From assembly GCA_014843695.1 (NCBI GenBank), contig CM026400.1, positions 47,122,221-47,186,220 on the forward strand: a DNA stretch of 64,000 bases, read 5' to 3'. Positions 30,669 to 42,261 of this stretch are shown one piece after another; position 1 is the stretch's first letter; each line of letters starts with the position of its first letter. The notes under the pieces are model-generated. The model was given only the letters and a program-made list of their open reading frames with translations, was not told the origin of the DNA and ran no database searches. This DNA comes from Archivesica marissinica (lineage: Eukaryota > Mollusca > Bivalvia > Venerida > Vesicomyidae). Both the position numbers and the translations under genes were made by a program.

Positions 30669-30990
30669 ATGGACTGCAAGTACAAAGGTATGACGTCACG
30701 ACAGTACAAAGGTATGACGTCACGACAGTACAGCGGTATGACATCACGACAGTACAAAGGTATGACGTCACGACAGTACAAAGGTATGACGTCACGACAG
30801 TACAAAGGTATGACGTCACGACAGTACAAAGGTATGACGTCACGACAGTACAAAGGTATGACGTCACGACAGTACAGCGGTATGACGTCACGACAGTACA
30901 AAGGTATGATGTCACGACAGTACAAAGGTATGACGTCACGACAGTACAAAGGTATGACGTCACGACAGTACAAAGGTATGACGTCACGAC
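30669..30990 (-). repeat. 24-bp tandem repeat with TGACGTCA, array 3 (about 13 units)
   Basis: Same unit as arrays 1 and 2 but in the opposite orientation, again directly beside the TTGCAGTCC flank. Variants include a TGATGTCA octamer and CAGCGG spacers. Confidence 0.95.
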
Positions 30991-31520
30991 AGAGTTTTAA
31001 TAAGAGTTTTAAATTTGAATATTATATTGAATGATTTATCTCTGGACACTAGCGGTGAAAACAACAGCCATATACATATATGTCATGGAATTTCATTAGA
31101 ATTGTGTCGCAACGACAACACATATTTAAAAAAATTTCAGTAAACATGTTACAAATAAGAAAAACCCATTAATGAATTGCCGGCTGCTACAATTATTTGA
31201 ACTATTTATAGCCTTTATTTTACCCAGCATGTGAAAAGTTAAGAATGTAGATGACTAGATGACTATTTGCTTACCATAAACATGTTCCTTTATCATTGAC
31301 ACACTTCAGTGTAAGTTCTACACTACAGAATAGCACCCGCAAATCCAATTTAACCCAGCACTAGTATTCGACACAAGAACATAAAATGGATATTAAGTTT
31401 TCTCACAATAATGCTATGGTTTATTTGAAAGGTCATATGAGGTTTCCTATAGGTGCTCCATTGAAATTATATGTCTCTCTTGCTTTATTTTCCAGTTACA
31501 AGCATGCTACATAAGTTTAC
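30991..31520. other. No feature seen
   Basis: AT-rich sequence. A short TTTACCCAGCATG string near 31210 echoes the 37-bp repeat at 771-1106. No gene is supported. Confidence 0.5.
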
Positions 31521-31831
31521 CAGGGCTCATTCTAGAGGGCGACTTAGGCGAAATAGTTGCCCTAGGGACCCTGACTTCGCCACTTATCCCTAAAAAAAAA
31601 AAAATTAATTAAATTTATTTTACAATTTTCATACAAGATTTTGTCCAGTAAGATAGATGCACTGGCCCATTATAAAGCAATCCTTCTATTCAACTGTTGT
31701 ATTTAATGGTCAGTCATACTGTGTATTTTAATCCTATTTTGCAGAAATTTACTACAGAACACCATTTAATTAAGGACACAATCGCGCGCTTTCTCACTTC
31801 TCCCAATATAATCTGACCTAGAATGAGCCCT
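31521..31831 (+). mobile_element. CAGGG-ended MITE, copy 2
   Basis: CAGGGCTCATTCTAGAGGGC at the left and CTAGAATGAGCCCT at the right. Internal GTTGTATTTAATGGTCA and CTTTCTCACTTCTCCC match the other copies. Confidence 0.78.
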
Positions 31832-32595
31832 AATAAATCAATGGAGAGTGGACACTTCATTGTCCACCCTGACCCCAGGAGTGACCAATTTCTCCTAATA
31901 AATCCTATATAATACTATATCCAAACAATTTCCTCGAAATCCATCAATACATTTATTAGAATTATTGAGTCCCACACAGACAGCCAAAATCAAAAAAGGA
32001 GGGGGGTTAAAAACACTTTGTTTAAACATTTATAATATATGTCCACCAAGTTATGGTAGTCAAAATGCACACATTACAGTTTTCACTTGTTGCTTGGCAA
32101 CATTAATCTGAGACTAATTAATCTTCGCCAAAACCCTTGTACTTTTTCGTAAACTACGACCAAGACATACGTTAGGTTTTGACCGTTAATATTTAAATCA
32201 AGTCAGTACGTGTACCGTAATCTAAAAGTTCATGAAATCGATTAACGAAGTAATTTCACGCAATATGCAAATGTCTCTGTTTAATGATGCAAAAAAATAC
32301 TTCATACCATACAATTTATTTCAATTTTCATGCTGTTATCATCAACAATCAAATGAAGCAGATGAATGCTTTTACCTATCTACTATATGTTTTTAAAGGT
32401 TGTCAACCTTAATTTAGGTTCAGCTATATGTTTATAGGTTATATTTTCACAAAGCCATAGATTTTGGAGTGATTATATATTATTAGTGTGAATTTATTCG
32501 AGACATCTGCATATTCAGTCAATCTTAGGTCACAGTAAAGTCACAATACATGTCGGTATTATATAGCCTTGAAATTAGAGGTAGTGAACTGTGTC
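31832..32595. other. No feature seen
   Basis: AT-rich, no long frame and no recognised repeat. Confidence 0.45.
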
Positions 32596-32597
32596 AA

Positions 32598-32668
32598 CCT
32601 CGTTGGTGTAGTGGTAATATAGAATGATTGTGGCGTCGAAGGTACAGGGTTCGAGCCTCAATGAAGGT
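32598..32668 (+). tRNA. tRNA-like sequence, probably a pseudogene
   Basis: CCTCGTTGGTGTAGTGGTAA (Asp/Val-like 5' half) with B box GGGTTCGAGCC and 3' TGAAGG; total length is near 71 nt. The anticodon stem and acceptor stem pair poorly by eye, so it is most likely a tRNA relic or lone SINE head. Confidence 0.3.
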
Positions 32669-32945
32669 ATATTTTTTGTCTTTTTTAATATTTAAAATTT
32701 ATATAAATATGCAACAAACTTCATGAAATTCTTACGGCTGATGAGTGCAGTGCGGCTGCTCAACGGATACTGTCAGTGAAGACGGAATGGAGATTTAAAT
32801 TGTTAAACATTGAAATGAAATGTAATAGTAGTACATGTATAGACTGCATAAAATAAAACGCATATAAGTATATAAAAATGAATAAATATAAAACTTTTAA
32901 CAACCCCAAATTTGGAAAATATCTTTTATTCATTAATAACTCGAG

Positions 32946-33205
32946 TCCGCCTCCGTGGTCGAGTGGTTAAGGTCGCTGACTTGTATACCACTGTAACCTA
33001 TCGTCACTGATGGTCACGGGTTCGAGCCCCGCTCAGACCGTGTCTCATTTATATGAAAAAGTTGGCAGTTTCTTACGGAGGTTGGTGCACCCAAGTACTG
33101 GTTAACCGCTGGAGCCTGCCCAGGAAAGGTGTTGTTAGGTAAACTGCCCGCCGGCGATATAGCCCAAAATGGTGCTGATGCAGGCGTAAAACCCGAAATA
33201 TAACA
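32946..33205 (+). mobile_element. SINE D, copy 4
   Basis: Consensus-like full-length copy: CCGCCTCCGTGGTCGAGTGG, GGGTTCGAGCCCC, GTTGGCAGTTTCTTACGG, CTGGTTAACCGCTGGAGCC and tail GCCGGCGATATAGCCC..GGCGTAAAACCCG. Confidence 0.9.
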
Positions 33206-33339
33206 ATATAACATATTAATAACTCGAATAAAAATATCATTTTAGATGACAAAAATGTTTTGTACATAATAAAATGAACATTATAGTTAACTAAATGTAG
33301 ACTCATGATTTTCTTCATTGTACAATGTTTTGAACTCAC

Positions 33340-34880
33340 ACGTACCTGTGGTATTGTAAAGCAGTGAGAAATACTAGCACCACGTACCTGTGGTATTGTA
33401 AAGCAGTGAGAAATACTAGCACCACGTACCTGTGGTATTGTAAAGCAGTGAGAAATACTAGCACCACGTACCTGTGGTATTGTAAAGCAGTGAGAAATAC
33501 TAGCACCACGTACCTGTGGTATTGTAAAGCAGTGAGAAATACTAGCACCACGTACCTGTGGTATTGTAAAGCAGTGAGAAATACTAGCACCACGTACCTG
33601 TGGTATTGTAAAGCAGTGAGAAATACTAGCACCACGTACCTGTGGTATTGTAAAGCAGTGAGAAATACTAGCACCACGTACCTGTGGTATTGTAAAGCAG
33701 TGAGAAATACTAGCACNNNNNNNNNNNNNNNNNNNNNNNNNNNNNNNNNNNNNNNNNNNNNNNNNNNNNNNNNNNNNNNNNNNNNNNNNNNNNNNNNNNN
33801 NNNNNNNNNNNNNNNNNNNNNNNNNNNNNNNNNNNNNNNNNNNNNNNNNNNNNNNNNNNNNNNNNNNNNNNNNNNNNNNNNNNNNNNNNNNNNNNNNNNN
33901 NNNNNNNNNNNNNNNNNNNNNNNNNNNNNNNNNNNNNNNNNNNNNNNNNNNNNNNNNNNNNNNNNNNNNNNNNNNNNNNNNNNNNNNNNNNNNNNNNNNN
34001 NNNNNNNNNNNNNNNNNNNNNNNNNNNNNNNNNNNNNNNNNNNNNNNNNNNNNNNNNNNNNNNNNNNNNNNNNNNNNNNNNNNNNNNNNNNNNNNNNNNN
34101 NNNNNNNNNNNNNNNNNNNNNNNNNNNNNNNNNNNNNNNNNNNNNNNNNNNNNNNNNNNNNNNNNNNNNNNNNNNNNNNNNNNNNNNNNNNNNNNNNNNN
34201 NNNNNNNNNNNNNNNNNNNNNNNNNNNNNNNNNNNNNNNNNNNNNNNNNNNNNNNNNNNNNNNNNNNNNNNNNNNNNNNNNNNNNNNNNNNNNNNNNNNN
34301 NNNNNNNNNNNNNNNNNNNNNNNNNNNNNNNNNNNNNNNNNNNNNNNNNNNNNNNNNNNNNNNNNNNNNNNNNNNNNNNNNNNNNNNNNNNNNNNNNNNN
34401 NNNNNNNNNNNNNNNNNNNNNNNNNNNNNNNNNNNNNNNNNNNNNNNNNNNNNNNNNNNNNNNNNNNNNNNNNNNNNNNNNNNNNNNNNNNNNNNNNNNN
34501 NNNNNNNNNNNNNNNNNNNNNNNNNNNNNNNNNNNNNNNNNNNNNNNNNNNNNNNNNNNNNNNNNNNNNNNNNNNNNNNNNNNNNNNNNNNNNNNNNNNN
34601 NNNNNNNNNNNNNNNNNNNNNNNNNNNNNNNNNNNNNNNNNNNNNNNNNNNNNNNNNNNNNNNNNNNNNNNNNNNNNNNNNNNNNNNNNNNNNNNNNNNN
34701 NNNNNNNNNNNNNNNNACCTGTGGTATTGTAAAGCAGTGAGAAATACTAGCACCACGTACCTGTGGTATTGTAAAGCAGTGAGAAATACTAGCACCACGT
34801 ACCTGTGGTATTGTAAAGCAGTGAGAAATACTAGCACCACGTACCTGTGGTATTGTAAAGCAGTGAGAAATACTAGCACC
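33340..34880 (+). repeat. 42-bp tandem repeat containing a 1000-N gap
   Basis: Unit ACCTGTGGTATTGTAAAGCA, GTGAGAAATACTAGCACCAC, GT, with essentially no variation between units. Nine units precede the gap and about four follow it. The true array length is unknown. Confidence 0.95.
33717..34716. other. Assembly gap (1000 N)
   Basis: Exactly 1000 N inside the 42-bp array. The round length suggests a placeholder and not a measured distance. Any frame crossing it is meaningless. Confidence 0.99.
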
Positions 34881-35048
34881 TTAGACCGCTCGGCTATTAC
34901 CACCTTGGATTGTGAATTCAATTTTGGTCAATTAAACTGCAAAAATCTATCGCAAATGAAGCGTGTAATTATGATAATGTCTCAAGTAAATTTACGCTTG
35001 CAATACAATGACAAATTGAAACAAAACAATGAATGTTTTTTAGTTTTA

Positions 35049-35306
35049 CCCATTCAACCCCAAGTAACTCACATGGACTGGTGCACCCATTCAACCCCAA
35101 GTAACTCACATGGACTGGTGCATGATATTTTTTAGACCAATAAATTATATAAGAAAATTACCCTTAGACCAGTTCATTTATCAAAATGGGTAATTTTATC
35201 TAAAAATAATAATAATTATTACTGGCAAAAAGTGCAGATCATGAGACGGCTCGTCACGATCTACAATTTTTGTAAGTCTATTTAGAGGCCTGTAGTGTTG
35301 AAAGGG
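35049..35306 (+). mobile_element. Family 1 MITE with duplicated terminal 37 bp
   Basis: The left terminus (CCCATTCAACCCCAAGTAAC..ATGGACTGGTGCA) is present twice in tandem before the rest of the MITE; it closes with GGG and TTAA (35307-35310). This is the two-copy form of the 37-bp unit expanded at 37789. Confidence 0.85.
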
Positions 35307-35446
35307 TTAAACATTATTTATTTCAGTATTTGTACATGTAATTAAGAAATGAACATTTTACATATAATTTAACAGCAGTAGACTGAAAGGGATTAGAACG
35401 AAAGAAAACTTATATAGTTCTTCTCCCTATCAATTGATTGATATAC

Positions 35447-35675
35447 AGATGGATCTGTAGTTCAGTGGTAACACACTGGACTGATAATCTAGGGATCGCA
35501 GGTTTGATCCCCCGTCTGACCCTAATAAAATTACTAGTCTTTCATATGGGACATTAAATCGAGGTCTCGTGTCTGTGCTTTACACCGTGCACGTAAAAGA
35601 ACCAATGGAGACTCTGGAATGGGTCTCTCTCTGTATCATTGCACTATCCTCCAAAAATCTAAAATGACTAATCTC
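35447..35675 (+). mobile_element. SINE A, copy 7, 3'-truncated
   Basis: Head to CTAAAATGACTAATCTCTT, then the 62-bp array starts; the tail is lost. Confidence 0.85.
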
Positions 35676-35682
35676 TTGCTTT

Positions 35683-36180
35683 GAAGTTAACGACATTAAC
35701 AACTCCGCTCTGGAGACACTACAGATGTGGAGAGCAAGTGATTTGTAGTCAATGACATTAACAACTCCGCTATGGAGACCCTACAGATGTGGAGAGCAAG
35801 TGATTTGAAGTCAATGACATTAACAACTCCGCTATGGAGACCCTACAGATGTGGAGAACAAGTGATTTGTAGTCAATGACATTAACAACTCCTCTCTGGA
35901 GACCCAACAGATGTGGAGAGCAAGTTATTTAAAGTTAATGACATTAACAACTCCGCTCTGGAGACCCAACAGATGTGGAGAGCAAGTGATTTGTAGTCAA
36001 TGACATTAACAACTTCGCTGTGGAGACCCTACAGATGTGGAGAGCAAGTGATTTGTAGTCAATGACATTAACAACTCCACCATGGAGACCCTACAGATGT
36101 GGAGAGCAAGTGATTTAAAGTTAATGACATTAACAACTCCGCCGTGGAGACCCTACAGATGTGGAGAGCAAGTGATTTAC
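35683..36180 (+). repeat. 62-bp tandem repeat, about 8 units
   Basis: Unit GTCAATGACATTAACAACTC, CGCTCTGGAGACCCTACAGA, TGTGGAGAGCAAGTGATTTG, TA. A degenerate extension with related wording (GGTGAAAGGGCAAGTGACTT) reaches about 36310. Confidence 0.92.
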
Positions 36181-36457
36181 CACTCAGCCACGTAGGTCTT
36201 CCAGCGGTGAATGGCAAGTGGTTTGAAGTACATGACACTGCAACTGCTTTGTCACGAAGGCCCTCACAGAGGTGAAAGGGCAAGTGACTTGTGGGTCAAC
36301 GACATTAAAGTGTTAAGATTAAAGTCGCACCAACAGCTTAGGTCATATGGCGACTCTCCAGCTATCATTGATGGCTATGTGTATGCCTGAGCCCCGCAAA
36401 CCACTTTAAGAAGAACAAATGTGTTGTATACCCCAATATAAACAACTTTATTCCAAT

Positions 36458-37714
36458 TACAGTATATTCCTGGCCATAAGTCGAGGCTCAATTCTTGGTC
36501 AATTCTTGGTTTGAAAAAGCTGATTTTAAGCTGGATCCTTCCATCGAGGGTATCCCCAATGACCCTAATATCGGTGAATACTAATAAGCGGTGATATCAG
36601 AATAAATCCAAATGAACCGCACATGTTCATTTTGTGCTTACTATTTTTTATCAATTTTTAAAGAGCGTTTTACATCGATCATTCCTACCAGATGTTGCCA
36701 AAATCAGACCGGTTGTTCGTGAGAAGATGTTTTAAGAATGTGTGTTATTTCTAGATGTTTTGGGTGAAGAAGAATTTGGTAATATATAATACAAGACCTT
36801 TAATAATTGACCTTTAGACTTGACAATTTCCGTAGGATTTCTGCAACTGTCCATAGCAAAAACTAGCTGAAATGTCATTTATAACGGGTAAATTTACCGT
36901 AATTTATTCAAAACTTGTTTTTCCTCTTACACTCGTAAGTTTTTGTTCATGTTGTCAATATTTAGGTGAATTTCAATGGATTTGTTATCTATCGGCTGCA
37001 TTTGACATTTGTAAGGTGCCCGCTACTCATGTGACGTCACATGATTGCCGTATATGGCATTTATTGCTACTGGTATAAACTTGTGAGGTGAAATTTACAT
37101 CGTCACCGGTTATTGGTATCACCGCGTAAATAAAAGATGGAGGCATGTGCTGTTGCTTTCACTTTGTTTTTGATTTAATTATGATTTATTTCTTTCTAAC
37201 TAATATTGCATACAATAAAATAAATATGAGTATGCTTAATTGAGAGTGAACATTATTTGCACAGCCTCGTTTTGGAACAAAAATACACAAGCTATTGTCA
37301 CCGGTTACCCAGGATACCCAGGATACTTTGTAGACTTGTGATATTCGGTATGACGGTTTTTTTCTCTCAAATTGTTTTAATTTGTGAACGAAACAGGGCT
37401 AAATTCGAGATATCTGATTGACTTTTTATTCCATTACAAATTTACAAATCCTAAAAGAATACTGATGCACAACAATAATTGATGCAGTTTGGTTTATCAG
37501 CTTTTCTATGGGTTTATAATGTAAATAATTGTCTTAGCAAATTGTTATATTAAATCAAATAAAACAAAACAAGCAGGCATAAAAAACGAATAAAACAAAA
37601 TTTAAAACATTTTTAAAATTATTTTTGCTTGTTTCTTATGCATAAGTCGACCTAGAATTTTCATCACATTTCTGGATGAGAAAAAGATCGACTTATGTCC
37701 AGGAATATACGGTA
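36458..37714. mobile_element. CCGTATATTCC element, full-length, no coding capacity
   Basis: TACAGTATATTCCTGGCCAT at the left and ATGTCCAGGAATATACGGTA at the right; the subterminal AAGTCGA/TCGACTTAT pair matches. About 1.26 kb, no transposase frame. Relatives: 9491 (left end) and about 38800-38995 (right end). Confidence 0.65.
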
Positions 37715-37788
37715 AATACACTTCCACAATATGGTGAACTAAAAATGTCCATATATTTTAAAGCTATCATATTACGATTATAAGTTAA

Positions 37789-38795
37789 CCCATTCAACCC
37801 CAAGTAACTGACATGGACTGGTGCATCCATTCAACACAACGTAACTGACATGGACTGGTGCATCCATTCAACACCACGTAACTGACATGGACTGGTGCAT
37901 CCATTCAACACAACGTAACTGACATGGACTGGTGCATCCATTCAACACCACGTAACTGACATGGACTGGTGCATCCATTCAACACAACGTAACTGACATG
38001 GACTGGTGCATCCATTCAACACCACGTAACTGACATGGACTGGTGCATCCATTCAACACAACGTAACTGACATGGACTGGTGCATCCATTCAACACCACG
38101 TAACTGACATGGACTGGTGCATCCATTCAACACCACGTAACTGACATGGACTGGTGCATCCATTCAACACCACGTAACTGACATGGACTGGTGCATCCAT
38201 TCAACACCAAGTAACTGACATGGACTGGTGCATCCATTCAACACCACGTAACTGACATGGACTGGTGCATCCATTCAACACCACGTAAGTGACATGGACT
38301 GGTGCATCCATTCAACACCACGTAACTGACATGGACTGGTGCATCCATTCAACACCAAGTAACTGACATAGACTGTTGCATGATTTAACCCATTCAACAC
38401 CAAGTAACTGACATGGACTGGTGCATCCATTCAACACCACATAACTGACATGGACTGGTGCATCCATTCAACACCACGTAACTGACATGGACTGGTGCAT
38501 CCATTCAACACCACGTAACTGACATGGACTGGTGCATGGTATTAACCCATTCAACACCCAAGTAACTGACATGGACTGGTGCATGATATTAACCCATTCA
38601 ACACCAAGTAACTGACATGGACTGGTGCATGATATTAACCCATTCAACACCAAGTAACTGACATGGACTGGTGCATGATATTAACACATTCAACACCAAG
38701 TAACCGACATGGACTGGTGCATGATATTAACCCATTCAACACCAAGTAACTGACATGGGCTGGTGCATGATATTAACCCATTCAACACCAAAACT
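37789..38795 (-). repeat. 37-bp and 47-bp satellites from the MITE family 1 end
   Basis: About 20 copies of CATCCATTCAACACCACGTA plus ACTGACATGGACTGGTG (37 bp) pass into about 5 copies of the 47-bp form with GATATTAACCCATTC. The unit is the MITE left terminus, here in the opposite orientation to the 9846-10929 satellite. Confidence 0.93.
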
Positions 38796-38801
38796 AAGCA
38801 A

Positions 38802-38935
38802 ATTTTTATATTAAATAAAGTAAAACAAACAGGCATACAAGTTCCGACAAATAAATAAAACTAAGCAAATTGTTACAATAAATAAAGTAAAACAAACAGG
38901 CATACAAGTTCCGACAAATAAATTTTAAGAAAAGG
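38802..38935 (+). repeat. Two-copy 67-bp direct repeat
   Basis: AACTAAGCAAATT..AAATAAAGTAAAACAAAC..GGCATACAAGTTCCGACAAA occurs twice. It resembles the interior of the CCGTATATTCC element (37525-37595). Confidence 0.75.
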
Positions 38936-39049
38936 TGTTTTCATAATTTTGTTTGCTTTACGTCTCATCTTATGGTCGGGAATACTGTATGTACAGTACC
39001 ATTACACATTAATATGGTGCACAATTTGCTTGCAAACTGATATACCGTA

Positions 39050-39405
39050 AAAACATTCTAGAATTTGTCTAGTGCGCAGTATACCACGGGTACAGCCAGC
39101 ATGACATTTTTCATAATTGAGCAAACATTTCGACGCCATTCGCTCCCACAATGATTCAATAAGTTGGTATGTTTGGCAAACTTTATATAATGACTGTTAA
39201 AACAGTCTATCGATAGTATATATATATATATAACGGCATTGATTAAGACCAAATATAACAATAGATATTGTTCGGAAAATGCTATTTTACGATGCACGGT
39301 ATACACCAAAACTATGTCCCCCACCCCCCATTTTTCGTGCCAAAAAGTAGGTGTGGTGCGTGTTATACATGATAGCGCAGTATACATAGCAAATTACGGT
39401 AATAG
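39050..39405. mobile_element. TACCGTAA..TTACGGTA element
   Basis: Both ends carry GTGCGCAGTATAC or GCGCAGTATACATAGC wording (39074 and 39376) in opposite senses near TACCGTAA and TTACGGTA. No coding capacity. Confidence 0.5.
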
Positions 39406-39525
39406 AACATGATCTCCAGCTAAAATTACTGCCCTAAGTTACAAGTATTCTATTACATGACTGTGTAATGAAGAGGTATAATTATTATTGTCACACACAC
39501 TGATATTGATACTGTTATAAAAACA

Positions 39526-39952
39526 TACCGTACTTACACGCCTATAACACGCAGTTTTTATCACCAGATGAATGTCTCAAAGTGGCATCCCGTCTTTTTA
39601 AACAAGTGATAAAAATGAAAGAAAATATTGATTTTTTAAATCAGTTTGTTTCAACTCAATAATTTATAACCTTTGAAATAACTGAAAGTGTGTAACAAAA
39701 GCATAGACTTTCACAGTGCTATCTGTAAACTGAACTTGTCAATAACATTTTAGCAAGTCAAATTTGTGCATCAGTGATTTTATTTATGATTTGTCATAAT
39801 TTACAGTGCTTTTACAGTACAATTTGTTTGCTCTATGCTACTGAGTGGTTTCCATTTTCTCAACCCGTCTTATATGCGGGTCTATGCAAAATACCACTGA
39901 TTTAAGACCAAAGTTATAGTCGAGATCGTCTTATAGGCGAGTATGTACGGTA
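39526..39952. mobile_element. TACCGTACTTACACGCC element, 427 bp
   Basis: TACCGTACTTACACGCCTAT at the left and ATAGGCGAGTATGTACGGTA at the right form inverted ends. A diverged relative lies at 50249-50578 (ACCATTCATACTCGCCAATA..AGGCGAGTGTGGATGGT). Confidence 0.65.
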
Positions 39953-40142
39953 AATGTCCCAATATTGTTGATTATGTTCGAAAAATAGAAACAATGATTA
40001 AAATATTGGTAAAATTGTAGCACATGATATCACAAGACCGTGTTATAGACAAGTAAATATGGTAAGTATCATTACAGTACACACCTGGATAATTACAATA
40101 TACCATCAAATGTCTAATGTACATCAATAAATTCCATATATA

Positions 40143-40238
40143 AATGCAACGCGATATTGAGGACGATACCATTACACTAAGATAGTGAAACACATGTTTA
40201 TTTTGACTAAGTGATTGTATCTCATTATACCTGGTCGA
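40143..40238 (-). repeat. Inverted copy of the 11695-11848 repeat module
   Basis: GCAACGCGATATTGAGGACG..TTTTGACTAAGTGATTGT..TATACCTGGTCGAT is the reverse of the 11745-11848 segment. Confidence 0.8.
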
Positions 40239-40480
40239 TACCAACTACCTGGATCACCTATATCGTGTTTATTTTATTGGTTTTCTATTTATATACATAT
40301 TTCACATATCGCGTTGGACCAGTACCCGGTACATACCATTTTAAGGGGTCATCACTCATGGCATCTAAATATTTTTAGTTTCTTGGCAAATAGCTTATTA
40401 TATTATTACTAAAGTGGAATACTTTTTGCTCTATACACTTTACTACCGTCCATACTTGCCTATAAGACAACCTCCCTACT

Positions 40481-40719
40481 AGTGGAAGTCCTGATAGCGC
40501 AGTGGATGCGCGTTCGCTTCAGGTGCGAAAGGTCCGGAGTTCGAGCCCCGCTGGAGCCGTTACGATTGTGCCCTTAGGCAAGGCATTTAAATTCCACGTT
40601 GTCTCTTCTCTCTCCCTCGTGGCGATGGATTCCATCAGGAATGAGGTCTCGAGAGTGATTAATATAAGTTATAAGAACTTGTTTCGCAATCGAGCTAAAA
40701 TAAATTTGTATAAACTAAC
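40481..40719 (+). mobile_element. SINE B, copy 6 (near consensus)
   Basis: GGAAGTCCTGATAGCGCAGT, TTCGCTTCAGGTGCGAAAGG, B box AGTTCGAGCCCC, CCTCGTGGCGATGG and tail ATAAATTTGTATAAACTAA. Confidence 0.92.
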
Positions 40720-40834
40720 CTCCCTACTTTTGTCCTGGAATCTGTTTCTATATGTGCAGGTATGCTTATCAAATATGGTGAATAACATGGAACTGGATGT
40801 GAACTGCTTCAATCTCAATTCAAAAACACAAATA

Positions 40835-41211
40835 CCGGTGTCACATAGAATATTGACCCGCCAAAATAATTCTATAGGAAAAATTGACACCCAGTCCATA
40901 TTCTATTTATCCTCTTATAGAATAATGACCCCTGTGGAAGTCGTGATAGCGCAGTGGATGCGCCTTCGCTTCAGGTGCGAAAGGTCCAGAGTTTGAGCCC
41001 CGCTGGAGCCGTTCGATTCGATTTAAATTCCACGTTGCTTCTTCTCTCTCCCTCGTGGCGATGAATTCCATCAGGAATGAGGTCTCGCGAGTGATTAATA
41101 TAAGTTATAAGAACTTATCAAGCTAAAATAAATTTGTATAAACTATAAACTAATAATGCCCCCCCCCTTCCCCAATATTGGGATGGGGGTCAATATTCTA
41201 TATGACACCGG
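40835..41211. mobile_element. CCGGTGTCA-ended short element, TA-flanked, split by SINE B
   Basis: CCGGTGTCACATAGAATATT at the left and the inverse of CCGGTGTCATATAGAATATT at the right, flanked by TA (40833-40834 and 41212-41213). A SINE B (about 40936-41150) is inserted within AATAATG strings. It is the short relative of the 42271-46849 element. Confidence 0.82.
40936..41150 (+). mobile_element. SINE B, copy 7 (body deletion)
   Basis: Head GGAAGTCGTGATAGCGCAGT, B box AGTTTGAGCCCC. The stretch between the head and TTTAAATTCCACG is shortened, and so is the tail. Confidence 0.85.
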
Positions 41212-41276
41212 TACCAAACAATTAAGTGTAAACATGACTTAAAATAAACACATTAACGAAACAAATGTACAGAAAT

Positions 41277-41460
41277 GTACACACAGAAACAGAAATGAAC
41301 ACACAAAAATATACACACAGAGCACACACAGAAATGTACACACAGAAATATGCACACAGAAATGTACACACAGAAATATACACACAGAAATGTACACACA
41401 GAAATATGCACACAGAAATGTACACACAGAAATATACACACAGAAATGTACACACAGAAA
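41277..41460 (+). repeat. 13-14-bp tandem repeat
   Basis: CACACAGAAATGTA and CACACAGAAATATG units alternate irregularly, about 13 in all. Confidence 0.9.
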
Positions 41461-41618
41461 TGACGAAGCATAATGAAATGAAAACAAGGTCTTCTACGAT
41501 TACAGATTGTACTTTCGACTCACTACGTCATATCTATCAACTGTCGAAGAACATTGCATGTATATACAGTAGTTCATCCTACGTCACTGATTATGTTTCA
41601 CTTGACCTTTTGCACACC

Positions 41619-41739
41619 GCATAAATTATACGGAATGTGCATAAATTATACGGAATGTGCATAAATTATATGGAAAGTGCATAAATTATATGGAATGTGC
41701 ATAAATTATACGGAATGTGCATAAATTATATGGAATGTG
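41619..41739 (+). repeat. 20-bp tandem repeat, 6 units
   Basis: Unit CATAAATTATACGGAATGTG with TATGGAA variants. It runs straight into the family 2 MITE at 41740. Confidence 0.92.
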
Positions 41740-41952
41740 CAAACAACATACATCCAGATCACCTGCGTCTTAGCATTGCCTTTGATCAGGATCTATGTTG
41801 TTTGCTATTCAGCCAAGTGTTTTGGCTACACTATCCAAATATCAAACAGCATAGAGCCTGACAGACCACCTCAGACAGCACGTTCTGTGCCATCTCATCT
41901 GGCTCTATGCTGTTTGCAAAAACGACTTTAGTTTTGATTGGCAGGTTACAGG
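41740..41952 (+). mobile_element. Family 2 MITE, right part
   Basis: TTGATCAGGATCTATGTTGT, TTGCTATTCAGCCAAGTG and CAAACAGCATAGAGCC, closing with GGCAGGTTACAGG and TTAA (41953-41956). The left end appears replaced by the 20-bp array. Confidence 0.7.
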
Positions 41953-42091
41953 TTAACATTTTGCACGCCAGCAGTGAAAATTGTCATGCAATTTCATGAA
42001 AATTGTGTCTCCTCTTGCAAATAACTTATTTACATGTATATCCTTTATTTTACCCAGCATGCAGAGTTCAACTTCTCAGTTTACAGTTATT

Positions 42092-42261
42092 ATAAACTTT
42101 ATTTATTTTACACCGATTGCGAAACAACTTATATTAATCATTCTTGTTGGTGCGGATAAAAGCGTATATATGTGGTCATTTTGTGTGGGAGGAATTCGGA
42201 GTAACCAACCGGCAAAAACCTGACCCACCTGTCCGATCTGGAGACCACCATACCATCTCAT
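42092..42261 (-). mobile_element. SINE C, 5'-truncated copy 3
   Basis: Tail TATAAACTTTATTTATTTTA, then body CCCACCTGTCCGATCTGGAG. The tRNA head is missing; the CCGGTGTCA element begins just after it. Confidence 0.75.

Noticed and set aside
32598..32668. A functional tRNA gene
   Set aside because: A and B boxes are present, but the acceptor and anticodon stems do not pair well by eye; a folding search (tRNAscan-SE) would decide.
33364..34740. Long open frame across the 42-bp array
   Set aside because: More than 300 codons are N; the remainder is the repeat.
41222..41487. Cys-rich open frames on the minus strand resembling small secreted peptides
   Set aside because: They are translations of the CACACAGAAATGTA tandem repeat in several overlapping frames.
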